Shown here one piece after another: positions 31,209 through 40,130 of a stretch of 64,000 nt of DNA (its first letter is position 1; each line of letters opens with the position of its first letter). The notes below the pieces were generated by a model. The model made no database searches. It saw nothing but the letters and a program-made list of their open reading frames with translations, and was not told where the DNA came from. Source of the stretch: Terasakiella pusilla DSM 6293 (GTDB taxonomy: Bacteria; Pseudomonadota; Alphaproteobacteria; Rhodospirillales; Terasakiellaceae). The stretch covers positions 45,595 to 109,594 of the forward strand of contig NZ_JHYO01000015.1 in the NCBI RefSeq assembly GCF_000688235.1. Direction: 5' to 3'. The position numbers and the translations under genes were made by a program.

Positions 31209-31844
31209 TTAGTGTGTTGCGTTAAAACGGTCTTTAAACAGATGCAAAAGCTCAAATCGGCGCGGTGATTTTTTACTGATACCGATGTAGAGCGGGATCG
31301 TCTTGATCGTTTTAACCTCCAACCCATCCGTGTTACGGTTTTTCACAAAATTTCCCGGCATCAAAGAATAATCGGCACGCCCGCTTTTGAGAAACTTCAA
31401 GAGGTTATCAATCCCATTGGCCTCTGACACTTTCATCACCGGGGTAGTATATTCTTTAATTAAAGACGTGCCGCGTAGGAAAATACCGCGCAATTCGCCG
31501 ATATCTTCCAGTTCGTAGCCTTTAGTGTCAGGAGAGACCATCACGATGTGAAGATCGGCAATCGGGCCAATAAAATCGATGTAATCTTCGCGTTTGGGCG
31601 TTTTAAACACACAGGGCGTAAGATCAGACTTACCATGTTCCAGATTCAACATAATCCGCAACCAAGGCACATCTTCGATCTGTAAGTCATCCAAAACGCT
31701 CTCGACACGTTCCAGACATTGCGCTTCTTCTGTCAAGCCGTTGAGCATTTCATAAGAAAGCGCAACTTTAATCGGCTTTTCACTCCCGAAAGACGGATTA
31801 GGAAGCAAAAGCGAAGCACAAAGCATTGCCCATATGCTTTTCAT
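31209..31844 (-). CDS. Orphan periplasmic binding-like protein
   Basis: A 211-residue protein with a signal peptide (about residues 1-20, ending SFG-S). Segments such as SDLTPCVFKTPKREDYIDFIGPIADLHIVMVSP and NGIDNLLKFLKSGRADYSLMPGNF fit a short family-3 solute-binding fold. It has two cysteines in the mature part. No transporter genes are adjacent and it is convergent with ccmB. The ligand is unknown. Confidence 0.7.
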   Translation of the reverse strand: MKSIWAMLCASLLLPNPSFGSEKPIKVALSYEMLNGLTEEAQCLERVESVLDDLQIEDVPWLRIMLNLEHGKSDLTPCVFKTPKREDYIDFIGPIADLHIVMVSPDTKGYELEDIGELRGIFLRGTSLIKEYTTPVMKVSEANGIDNLLKFLKSGRADYSLMPGNFVKNRNTDGLEVKTIKTIPLYIGISKKSPRRFELLHLFKDRFNATH

Positions 31845-31963
31845 AGCAGCCCCTTAGCTTATCTTTCCCGGCCTTCGATTATAGATAAACAGCGTTTATT
31901 CATAAAATTCTAATTTAAGATGCTGCTTTTTTATTATCTCAAAGAGTAATACATACATCCTTA

Positions 31964-34345
31964 TTATTCAACACCATCCTTACCTGCCAGTACTTTACGC
32001 CGCCCAACCCGATCTGGTGCAGACACAATACCCGCTTCTTCCATCTGGTCGACAATGCGCGCGGCGCGGTTATATCCAATGGATAAGCGACGCTGAATGT
32101 GGCTGGTTGACGCTTTGCCGTCTTGAATACAAATTTGTACCGCCTGATCATAAAGCGCATCATCACCGGATGTATTGCCGCCCACAGCCCCTGTCGGCAT
32201 GACCAGCCCGTCAATCGGCTCGTCACTTTCTTCTGTGACCGCCTCGACATATTTTGGCTCACCTTGTTTTTTCAGGTGATTCACAACGTCTTCCACTTCC
32301 CCGTCCGACGCAAACGGCCCATGCACACGTGAGACTTGCCCACCGCCCGGTTTAAACAGCATATCCCCCATGCCCAGCAATTGTTCCGCGCCCTGAACTT
32401 CCAAAATAACGCGCGAGTCAATTTTTGTGGTCACGGTAAAGGCAATACGGGACGGGAAGTTGGCTTTAATCGTGCCTGTCATCACGTCTGTGGATGGACG
32501 CTGTGTCGCCATGATCAAGTGAATACCGGCGGCACGGGCTTTCTGCGCCAAGGACTGGATACAGGCATCAATCTCTTTCCCCACCATCAACATCAGGTCC
32601 GCAAATTCGTCCACAATCACCACAAGGAACGGCATTGCTTCCATATCCAGCGGCTGTTCTTCAAAGATGGGTTTGCCGGTTTCCGGGTCAAAGCCGGTTT
32701 GCACACGCCGCGTCAGGACCTCGCCTTTTTTGCGGCTTTCTTCCAGCTTGGCATTATAGCCGGAAATGTTACGCACGCCCAAATTCGACATCAGACGATA
32801 GCGCTCGTTCATTTCTTGCACGCACCATTTTAACGCCATCACCGCCTTGCCCGGTTCTGTCACCACAGGCGAGAGCAAATGGGGAATACCGTCATAAACC
32901 GACAGTTCCAACATTTTCGGGTCGATCATAATGAACTTACATTGTTCCGGTGTCATGCGGTACAGTAAGCTCAGGATCATGGTGTTCACCCCGACAGACT
33001 TACCAGACCCCGTGGTCCCCGCTACCAGCAAGTGCGGCATGCGTGCCAAGTCCGCCATCACAGGCCGCCCGCCGATATCCACCCCAAGCGCCATGTTGAG
33101 GCTGGCTTTCGGGTTTTCAAAGCTCGGCGACTCGATCAGTTCACGCAGATAAACCGTATCGCGTTTTGCGTTTGGTAATTCAATCCCGATCACACTACGA
33201 CCGGGCACAACCGCGATCCGCACCGATACCGCTGACATGGAACGGGCAATATCATCTGCAAGCGAGATCACACGCGAAGTTTTTGTCCCCGCAGACGGTT
33301 CAAGTTCATAGAGCGTCACCACCGGACCGGGGCGCACTTCAACAATCTCACCTTTTACGCCGAAGTCTGCCAAGACCTGTTCAAGCAATTCCGCGTTATG
33401 TTCAAGGGCGCTGCGATCAATTTTAGTTGACGCTTTTTGCGCCGGGCTGGCTTGCGTCAACAGATCCATCGGCGGGAAGTTATAACTATCGGGGGAGAGC
33501 ACCAAGGACTGCTGCTTGGCTTTGCTCGCCTTTTTCGGCACGTCCAGATTCACCTCCGGCTCCGTCACGCGCTTGGGTGTTTTTTTGCGTTTGAGGATAG
33601 GTTCGACCTCCTCATCCTCAAACAGGGCCTGTTCTTCTTCCTCGATCAATTCTTCCAGCTTGGTACGCTTTAAAATGCCAACGCCTTTTTTGACCGCCTC
33701 AACGGACCCGACAGCCGTGCCTTTTAGCGCTGTGCCGACACCATTACCCATAGACGACCATTCTGAACGGGACAAGGCAAGACCATAGAGCAACCCAAAA
33801 CCGCCCAGCCCCGCTGCCAACACAGACAGCAGGACATCAAAGTAAGGCACTTTGCCCAACCCAATGATGCTAAACAGTTGCAACAGACGTTCGGTCAATA
33901 ATAAACCGGATAATCCCCCCAATCCGCTGCGCAACGGCCAATCTACAGGGACCGGCAGCACATTCAGGGCAATGCTTAACAATAAAGTGGAGGAACATAG
34001 GATCACCAAACGCAGCCATAGGCTCGACACCATCTGTTTGGAGGTGATGCGCCAGGCCCAACACACCATCACCAATGCCGGGATGATCGAGGCAATCCCG
34101 ACAGACTGGATAAACAAATCCGCAACATAAGCCCCCGCTGGGCCCATCAGGTTTGCGACCTCATGGGGCGAGGCACTATTTAAAGACGGATCAGACGCTT
34201 GATAACTGAGCAAGGTCACCGCCAGCACAAGCCCCAACGCGCCCAACAACAGACCACCGGCTTCGATTAATCGGCGGACCAGAAATTGCTGCACACCGGG
34301 CGGCAACAAAGGGGTTCGTTGGGTCTTTGAGGTACTACGGGCCAT
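31964..34345 (-). CDS. ftsK: DNA translocase FtsK
   Basis: A 793-residue protein. Four or so N-terminal membrane helices (about residues 25-200) anchor it at the septum; a linker of charged residues leads to the alpha-beta motor with Walker A GTTGSGKS and the LVVIVDEFADLMLM Walker B. The C-terminal gamma winged helix (about residues 720-785, STSHIQRRLSIGYNRAARIVDQME) recognises KOPS sites and activates XerCD at dif. Its size is normal for the alphaproteobacterial form. Confidence 0.95.
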   Translation of the reverse strand: MARSTSKTQRTPLLPPGVQQFLVRRLIEAGGLLLGALGLVLAVTLLSYQASDPSLNSASPHEVANLMGPAGAYVADLFIQSVGIASIIPALVMVCWAWRITSKQMVSSLWLRLVILCSSTLLLSIALNVLPVPVDWPLRSGLGGLSGLLLTERLLQLFSIIGLGKVPYFDVLLSVLAAGLGGFGLLYGLALSRSEWSSMGNGVGTALKGTAVGSVEAVKKGVGILKRTKLEELIEEEEQALFEDEEVEPILKRKKTPKRVTEPEVNLDVPKKASKAKQQSLVLSPDSYNFPPMDLLTQASPAQKASTKIDRSALEHNAELLEQVLADFGVKGEIVEVRPGPVVTLYELEPSAGTKTSRVISLADDIARSMSAVSVRIAVVPGRSVIGIELPNAKRDTVYLRELIESPSFENPKASLNMALGVDIGGRPVMADLARMPHLLVAGTTGSGKSVGVNTMILSLLYRMTPEQCKFIMIDPKMLELSVYDGIPHLLSPVVTEPGKAVMALKWCVQEMNERYRLMSNLGVRNISGYNAKLEESRKKGEVLTRRVQTGFDPETGKPIFEEQPLDMEAMPFLVVIVDEFADLMLMVGKEIDACIQSLAQKARAAGIHLIMATQRPSTDVMTGTIKANFPSRIAFTVTTKIDSRVILEVQGAEQLLGMGDMLFKPGGGQVSRVHGPFASDGEVEDVVNHLKKQGEPKYVEAVTEESDEPIDGLVMPTGAVGGNTSGDDALYDQAVQICIQDGKASTSHIQRRLSIGYNRAARIVDQMEEAGIVSAPDRVGRRKVLAGKDGVE

Positions 34346-34493
34346 ACTATCGCGCTCACTTCATCTTCACGAAAATCAGAGATCGTTTCAATTTATCCCA
34401 AGACAGTTAAGGGATAGTTTACGCAAAAATGAGAGATGGACAGCGTGAGAATATATGATACCTCTTATATAGATAAATACTCAGGGGATCGGG

Positions 34494-35156
34494 ATGGACC
34501 AAATCAATAAAATTGTCGGGTTTGAGAACCTCTCACCGGACGATAGTGCCTTTATCACCCCACGGCTGCAACGCCTGAGCGTTCCTGCTGGCACCAAGGT
34601 ATTTGAAGCCGGTTCCCCTTGTGCGGCCTTTTTGATTGTTTTAGACGGCTGCGTGCGTGTACAGATGATCGGGGAGACGGGCCGAGAAATCGTGCTCTAT
34701 CGTGTGGAAGACCAGCAGACCTGCATCCTGACCACTGCCTGTCTGCTCTCCGGTGACGCTTATTCTGCCGAAGCCATTACGGAATGTGAGACAACGGCGA
34801 TTGCCCTGCCTATCGATGCCTTTAACGCGTTGCTCAATCGCTCCCAAGCCTTTCGCGATCTCGTCTTTTCCAGCTATGGGAAACGGATTTCCAATCTCGT
34901 CTCCTTAGTGGAAGAAGTCGCGTTTGGTCGAATTGATGTGCGCCTTGCCCAGTTCCTGAAGGACAGAATGGATAACAACCACATCCTTAAAAAGACCCAC
35001 TATGAACTCGCCGTCGAACTTGGCACCGCGCGCGAAGTGATCTCCCGCCAACTCAAAGATTTTGAGCGCAAGGGCTGGATCACCCTGTCGCGCGGACAAA
35101 TCACCGTTACCACCCCAGACGGATTGACGGCCTTTATTCGTGCACAATGTGATTAA
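34494..35156 (+). CDS. Crp/Fnr-family transcriptional regulator
   Basis: A 220-residue regulator with an N-terminal cyclic-nucleotide-type beta barrel (VFEAGSPCAAFLIVLDGCVRVQMIGETGREIVLYRV), a long dimer helix and a C-terminal HTH_Crp (ELAVELGTAREVISRQLKDFERKGWI). The N-terminal iron-sulfur cysteines of FNR are missing; instead CILTTACLLSGD holds two cysteines, so it may sense a redox or sulfur signal. The DUF2892 gene follows by 73 bases in the same direction and may be a target or operon partner. Confidence 0.88.
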   Translation: MDQINKIVGFENLSPDDSAFITPRLQRLSVPAGTKVFEAGSPCAAFLIVLDGCVRVQMIGETGREIVLYRVEDQQTCILTTACLLSGDAYSAEAITECETTAIALPIDAFNALLNRSQAFRDLVFSSYGKRISNLVSLVEEVAFGRIDVRLAQFLKDRMDNNHILKKTHYELAVELGTAREVISRQLKDFERKGWITLSRGQITVTTPDGLTAFIRAQCD

Positions 35157-35229
35157 GTCACAGATAAAAGACGCCTCTTCCTGTTTACTGATCGTCAATA
35201 GAATGGATGTCTTACAGGAGTATGGAACA

Positions 35230-35436
35230 ATGACTAAGAACATGGGATCAATCGATCGTATCTTGCGCATCATCGTCGGTCTGGCGCTTTTGGCTTATGC
35301 GGTGCTCTTTCCCGACACAGGCTATAACGTTTGGGGCTATATCGGGATTGTCCCACTTGTCACCGCCCTGATCGGCTGGTGTCCGGCTTACACACTGATC
35401 GGTGTAAAAACCTGTTCGGCTGACCCGAAAAATTAA
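35230..35436 (+). CDS. DUF2892 (YgaP-like) small membrane protein
   Basis: A 68-residue protein with two hydrophobic segments (GSIDRILRIIVGLALLAYAV and a second around WGYIGIVPLVTALIGWC) followed by CPAYTLIGVKTC, the DUF2892 pattern. In E. coli YgaP the same domain anchors a rhodanese; here it stands alone. CAGGAG precedes the ATG at 35230; an upstream start would overlap the regulator gene. Role unknown, possibly in sulfur or nitrosative stress. Confidence 0.85.
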   Translation: MTKNMGSIDRILRIIVGLALLAYAVLFPDTGYNVWGYIGIVPLVTALIGWCPAYTLIGVKTCSADPKN

Positions 35437-35450
35437 ACAAGCCGACACAA

Positions 35451-35483
35451 AAAACCCCGCCTTTTCAACAAGGCGGGGTTTTT
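35451..35483. terminator. Bidirectional terminator between DUF2892 and the RNA helicase gene
   Basis: Perfect 13-bp arms AAAACCCCGCCTT (35451-35463) and AAGGCGGGGTTTT (35470-35482) with a 6-nt loop, flanked by A and T runs, between convergent genes. Confidence 0.92.
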
Positions 35484-35505
35484 ATTTGTCTTGCACGTAC
35501 CTGTT

Positions 35506-36897
35506 TTAAGCCGCGCGGCGCTTTTGACCCGCGCCCGCCTTACGGGCATGGGGCTTGGCAGCGGTCTTTTTAAAAGACCCGTTACCGGACGCCTTTTTCT
35601 TAAAGCCGCCCTCTTTCTTTTTAAAGCCACCTTCCGGCTTAGCGCGACCGCCAGCACCGCCGCCGCCAAACTTACGTTTGCCACCGTTGGCATTGGCATT
35701 GCCACCACCGCCGAAACGGCGACGTCTTTGCTCTCCCCCTGCCGATTTGAACGGCAGCGGATCTTGGTGATACGGGTGATCGTTGTGAATATCCACACGC
35801 TGCTTGATGGTGCGTTCAATCACCTGTAACAAATCGCCTTCATCATCGGTACAGAAAGATAAAGCAACACCACTTTGTCCTGCACGGCCTGTACGACCAA
35901 TGCGGTGGACATAACTGTCACCTTCCAGCGGCATATCATAGTTGATCACGTGAGAAATATCGGCAACATCAATCCCGCGGGCTGCCACATCTGTTGCGAC
36001 CAACAATTCAATGTTACCACTGCGGAAAGCACGCAACACACGTTGGCGCGCAGACTGTTGACGGTCCCCATGGATCGCATCGGCCTTGTGACCACGTTCT
36101 TTCAAATTGTCACACAGGCGATCTGCCATCGCTTTTGTACGGGTAAAGATCAACACCTTGGTCAAGGTCGGATCATCCAGCAGGTGGGCCAACAGCTTTG
36201 GCTTGTCTTTTTGCTTCAGGTGCATGACACGGTGGTCAATGGTGGTCGCAACCGAATTTTCGCGCGCAGCTTCAACCTGTTTTGGTTTGTTCAACAGACC
36301 TTGGGCCAGACCACGAACGGCCTTTGACATGGTTGCCGAAAACATGACCGTCTGTTTTTCTTTCGGCATATTTTCTGCAATTTTCTTCACGTCATTGATA
36401 AAGCCCATATCTAGCATACGGTCAGCTTCGTCCAATACGAAGGTGTGAACCTCATCAAACTTGATTGAGCCCCGTTCCATATGGTCCATTAGGCGGCCCG
36501 GTGTCGCCACAACAATATGCACACCGCGTTGCAGCTGTTGCAATTGCTGACGATAAGGGGAGCCACCAAAAATAACCGTATGGAAAATCTTTTGGCCTTT
36601 AGTGAACGAACGGATGCTGACACCAATCTGTTGCGCCAGTTCACGAGTCGGCGCCAAGATAATGCAGCGCGGCTTACCCGCAACCGTTTTATCGTTTTCT
36701 TCTGCCAAACGGTGCAGCATAGGCAGAACAAACGCAGCCGTTTTACCGCCGCCTGTCTGGGCAACGCCCATCAGATCGAAGCCGTTCATAAGGTGGGGAA
36801 TGGATTGGTCTTGGATTTGAGTCGGCTCTGTAAAGCCTTGTTTTTCAATGGCAGACAGCAACGGCTGCGCCAGACCCAGCATATCAAATGTGGTCAC
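35506..36897 (-). CDS. DEAD-box ATP-dependent RNA helicase, RhlE-like
   Basis: A 463-residue helicase starting at GTG with AGGAAAA upstream. Q motif, Walker A-like AQTGGGKTAAF, PTRELAQQI, DEAD (VLDEADRMLDMGF), SAT and the C-terminal HRIGRTGRAG motif are all present. The last 80 residues are rich in Gly, Lys and Arg with repeated GGFKKK-like units, probably an RNA-binding tail. Such helicases assist ribosome assembly and mRNA decay, often in the cold. Direct repeats lie just upstream of the start. Confidence 0.92.
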   Translation of the reverse strand: MTTFDMLGLAQPLLSAIEKQGFTEPTQIQDQSIPHLMNGFDLMGVAQTGGGKTAAFVLPMLHRLAEENDKTVAGKPRCIILAPTRELAQQIGVSIRSFTKGQKIFHTVIFGGSPYRQQLQQLQRGVHIVVATPGRLMDHMERGSIKFDEVHTFVLDEADRMLDMGFINDVKKIAENMPKEKQTVMFSATMSKAVRGLAQGLLNKPKQVEAARENSVATTIDHRVMHLKQKDKPKLLAHLLDDPTLTKVLIFTRTKAMADRLCDNLKERGHKADAIHGDRQQSARQRVLRAFRSGNIELLVATDVAARGIDVADISHVINYDMPLEGDSYVHRIGRTGRAGQSGVALSFCTDDEGDLLQVIERTIKQRVDIHNDHPYHQDPLPFKSAGGEQRRRRFGGGGNANANGGKRKFGGGGAGGRAKPEGGFKKKEGGFKKKASGNGSFKKTAAKPHARKAGAGQKRRAA

Positions 36898-36911
36898 GCT
36901 ATTTTCCTATA

Positions 36912-36944
36912 TCAAATGCGTTCAAGTCGTTCAAATGCGTTCAA
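36912..36944. repeat. Two 14-bp direct repeats in the helicase leader
   Basis: TCAAATGCGTTCAA occurs at 36912-36925 and again at 36931-36944; CGTTCAA also occurs between them, giving three copies spaced 9-10 bases. They end 15 bases before the GTG start of the helicase on the minus strand, so they fall in its promoter or leader. Spacing near a helix turn would suit a regulator. Confidence 0.6.
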
Positions 36945-37135
36945 CGACCTATAATTTTTCCGCACATGATGCCCATATCGGGGCAAGGAAACGCGACCTT
37001 AGAGGCACCGGAAAGTACCGTCTGTAATCAGGGCACGTGCATTAACTTGCACGCACGGAAAGTCTTCTGTAAGCGGCTATATCTTATTTTTGCTACAGTT
37101 TGTCAAGCTTTGCATGGACAAACACAAAAAGAAAT

Positions 37136-37164
37136 GGGGTAGTCCACTTGAAAGGGACCACCCC
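37136..37164 (-). terminator. Terminator of the phasin gene
   Basis: Ten-base-pair stem GGGGTAGTCC/GGACCACCCC with one G-U pair and a 9-nt loop; on the minus strand it is followed by TTTCTTTTTG. It lies 26 bases after the phasin stop. Confidence 0.75.
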
Positions 37165-37189
37165 AAAACAACCTTACAGGGGAGAAGGT

Positions 37190-37705
37190 TTATTTTTTCA
37201 GTTTCAGCACTTCAGCTTTCACTTCGTCCAAAGACTCTGTGAAACGAGCGCGAATTGTTTCGAAAGCTTCGTTGTTGGATTTACCAGCCATCTCAGCCAG
37301 TTCACGCATGTTGGACAATGCTTTTTCAACAGCGTCTTTAACCAGATCAGTCTGTTGAGCAACTTTGTCTTGCGGCTCGCCTGCAACGGACAAATCTTTG
37401 AATGTCGCTTGCATTTCTTCCATTGCCTGGCTCAGAATTTCGGCCTGACGTTTGAAGACAGCCTGCATACCTTCCAAAGCAACTTTGTTCGCTTGAGCGA
37501 GGGCTTCGAGGTTTTTCTTTTGGCTTTCCAAAACGATGTTGCCATCGACACCCGGAATTTTGTACTCAGAAAAAGCTTTCTGGAAATCACCCATGAATTT
37601 CTGCGGATCAAATTCGCCCATCAATTTAGTCGGGTCAAATTCGCCAAATACTTTAGTAGCGTCGAAAGCAAATGGGTTTGCTTGTGTTTTTTTAGCTGCG
37701 GTCAT
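37190..37705 (-). CDS. Phasin-family protein
   Basis: A 171-residue protein that should coat polyhydroxyalkanoate granules and control their size. The N-terminus has three imperfect repeats of a (M/F)GEFDPxK unit (residues about 20-45); the rest is an amphipathic helical region (NKVALEGMQAVFKRQAEILSQAMEEMQ) typical of the phasin_2 group. No PHA synthase is nearby. Strong codon regularity and a good terminator suggest high expression. Confidence 0.88.
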   Translation of the reverse strand: MTAAKKTQANPFAFDATKVFGEFDPTKLMGEFDPQKFMGDFQKAFSEYKIPGVDGNIVLESQKKNLEALAQANKVALEGMQAVFKRQAEILSQAMEEMQATFKDLSVAGEPQDKVAQQTDLVKDAVEKALSNMRELAEMAGKSNNEAFETIRARFTESLDEVKAEVLKLKK

Positions 37706-37923
37706 TGGTCATAGCTCCAATTCAGATTAAAGGTTTTGCTGCACTGCAAAATTTCTGACTGCAATATGCGTGAATCGCTCGGAAAAGTCAATGGCTTTTT
37801 GTGCGCCGCACAAAAATTAAACCAATTTAAAATTGCAAAACGCAAAAAAATATTAATTTTTAATCACTTAAGCAAAATGAAAAGTTGATTATTCTTTTGT
37901 GACATCGCCGATTCCCGACCTTT

Positions 37924-38730
37924 TTAGCCCGCCAGCTCCTTACTTCGCTGCACTGCAGCATTGATCGATTTCTCAAAAATCGGGGCGATTCCATCCGACG
38001 CCATCAACACCTCAAGGGCCGCTTGTGTTGTCCCCCCCGGCGACGTGACATTGGTCCGCAACTGACCTGCATCCGTGCCGGTCTGACGCATCAACTCCCC
38101 CGCTCCTGCAACAGTGGCGCGGGCAAGCTGGGTCGCCAAGTCTTGAGGCAATCCGGCTTTCAATCCGGCCTCGGTTAAACATTCCGTCATATAAAAGACA
38201 TAAGCCGGGCCGGACCCAGACACCGCCGTAACCGCATCCATCAAACCTTCATCTTCGATCCACGCAACTTCGCCAATCGCTTTCAACAAGTCTGTGCAAT
38301 GTTCTTTCATCGGCTCACTCACCTTCGCGTTGGCACAAGCCACGCTGATCCCACGGCGAACCGCCGCCGGTGTGTTGGGCATCACGCGCACAATGCGCGC
38401 TTCGGCCCCCAGCGCCTGTTGATAATAAGAAATGGTTTTACCCGCGGCAACGGACACAAAAGTTGCACGATCGGCAAACGGTTTTGCCGCCAAAACGGCC
38501 TCATCCATCATTTGCGGCTTAACCGCTAACAAGATCACATCAGCGGGAAAGCCGTCTTCAATATCATCCAAAGAATCGACAACGGAAATATCATGGGTAT
38601 CCCGCAGGCTTTGAGCATGCTCACCGGAACGTTCAACAATCCGGATACTGTCTTTCGGCACACCTTGATCCAGCCAGCCTTCCAGCATCGCCCCACCCAT
38701 TTTGCCGCATCCAACAAGGATCAAGCCCAT
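37924..38730 (-). CDS. proC: Pyrroline-5-carboxylate reductase
   Basis: A 268-residue enzyme for the last step of proline synthesis (P5C to proline with NADPH). I chose MGLILVGCGKMGG because AGGAGA precedes it closely. The GCGKMGGAM Rossmann motif and the C-terminal signature (TDAGQLRTNVTSPGGTTQAAL) are present. It lies downstream of rmuC with a 95-base gap. Confidence 0.94.
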   Translation of the reverse strand: MGLILVGCGKMGGAMLEGWLDQGVPKDSIRIVERSGEHAQSLRDTHDISVVDSLDDIEDGFPADVILLAVKPQMMDEAVLAAKPFADRATFVSVAAGKTISYYQQALGAEARIVRVMPNTPAAVRRGISVACANAKVSEPMKEHCTDLLKAIGEVAWIEDEGLMDAVTAVSGSGPAYVFYMTECLTEAGLKAGLPQDLATQLARATVAGAGELMRQTGTDAGQLRTNVTSPGGTTQAALEVLMASDGIAPIFEKSINAAVQRSKELAG

Positions 38731-38825
38731 GATATATTCTCCTGTATAAAACGATTCAATTTTCCAGAGCATCTCTCTCCTTTGTCACAAAAGCAAGACC
38801 GATACCTGTAAAAGCCCAGATTTTT

Positions 38826-40001
38826 TTATCCGGCCCCCTCTGACTCAATCCGGTTCGGGGGTGTCGCCAGCTCCTCTGCCGGTGAATGGGCACCGAGCTG
38901 GATTTCTTCAATACGTTCGCCGCGTTTGGTGATCTTACCCGTCGTGATCTGAATATCGCGGATATCCTTTGCCGACTGCAAAAAATGCTTATCCAGATTT
39001 TCGACCCGTTTATCCAAACGATCCACATCTTCCAGCAACGTCATGACTTCTTTTTGGATGCGCCCCGCTTCTTCACGCATGCGAGCATCTTTAAGGACCG
39101 CGCGCACCGTATTTAAGGTTGCCATCAAGGTCGTCGGCGAGACGATCCAGACTTTCGCCTTATAAGATTTTTCCACCACATCGGTAAAATTGGCATGAAG
39201 TTCCGCATAAATCGATTCCGATGGCAAAAACATCAGCGCACTTTCCGCCGTCTCCCCCGCCAGAATATATTTTTCCGAAATATCTTTGATATGTTTCAAC
39301 ACATCCGCCTTAAAGGTGCGGGTCGCCAGCACTTTATCCTGATCGGTTTGGGCCGCCTGCAATGCATTATAACTTTCCAGCGGGAACTTGCTGTCAATAC
39401 AAATAGAGCCCGGCGGGTTAGGAAGCTGCAACAAACAATCCACCCGCTTTGTGTTGGATAAAGTTGCCTGAAAACTATAGGCAGATGGCGGCAAAGCATT
39501 GGTCACCAGCATTTCCAACTGCACTTCGCCAAAGGCGCCACGGGTCTGTTTGTTGGACAGGATATCCTGCAAGCTCACCATCTGCTGGGACAGGTCCATG
39601 ATGTTTTTTTGCGCCGTATCAATCACCGCCAAACGTTCTGCCAAAGTGGACATCTGCTTTGCGGTGGATTTGGTCTGTTCCAGCAACCCTTCCCCCATGC
39701 GATGGCTAAACAGGCTCAACCGTTCATCCAGTGTTTTTGTGATGGCGCGTTCCTGGGTTTGCAGCCGTTCACTGACCGCGTGCTGGGCGCGGTTCTGGTT
39801 TTCATCCATCTGGGCAAGGCGACCGGCAAGCTCACTATGCGCGCGCCCCAGCTCCACAAGCTGCTGGGCCAAAAGCTCACTATCCCCCTCTGCCCCTTTG
39901 GGTCGCCGCATAAAAGCAAAAACCGCCAGCAACAGGCTAAAAAAACTCACCCCGACCAGTAAACTCATTACAATATCGGAGTTATCCAATATATTCTCCA
40001 T
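38826..40001 (-). CDS. rmuC: DNA recombination protein RmuC
   Basis: A 391-residue protein with an N-terminal membrane helix (about residues 9-29), a long coiled coil (30-150) and the RmuC domain (RGAFGEVQLEMLV, CIDSKFPLESYNAL, IVSPTTLMATLNTVRAVL) related to restriction-type nucleases. RmuC limits recombination at inverted repeats. Start is ATG at 40001; a GTG lies one codon upstream. It is divergent from the DUF4139 gene. Confidence 0.92.
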   Translation of the reverse strand: MENILDNSDIVMSLLVGVSFFSLLLAVFAFMRRPKGAEGDSELLAQQLVELGRAHSELAGRLAQMDENQNRAQHAVSERLQTQERAITKTLDERLSLFSHRMGEGLLEQTKSTAKQMSTLAERLAVIDTAQKNIMDLSQQMVSLQDILSNKQTRGAFGEVQLEMLVTNALPPSAYSFQATLSNTKRVDCLLQLPNPPGSICIDSKFPLESYNALQAAQTDQDKVLATRTFKADVLKHIKDISEKYILAGETAESALMFLPSESIYAELHANFTDVVEKSYKAKVWIVSPTTLMATLNTVRAVLKDARMREEAGRIQKEVMTLLEDVDRLDKRVENLDKHFLQSAKDIRDIQITTGKITKRGERIEEIQLGAHSPAEELATPPNRIESEGAG

Positions 40002-40130
40002 CACTTTCCCAGCCTTCCCGTCTTTACACTTTTAATTCTCTGCCTATCTCTTAGCATGAAATTTCTGCCGCGCAAGCTTGCCCGTCGCCAAGCAAAGAGG
40101 CAACATAACAAAAAATACTTGGAGTAAGAC

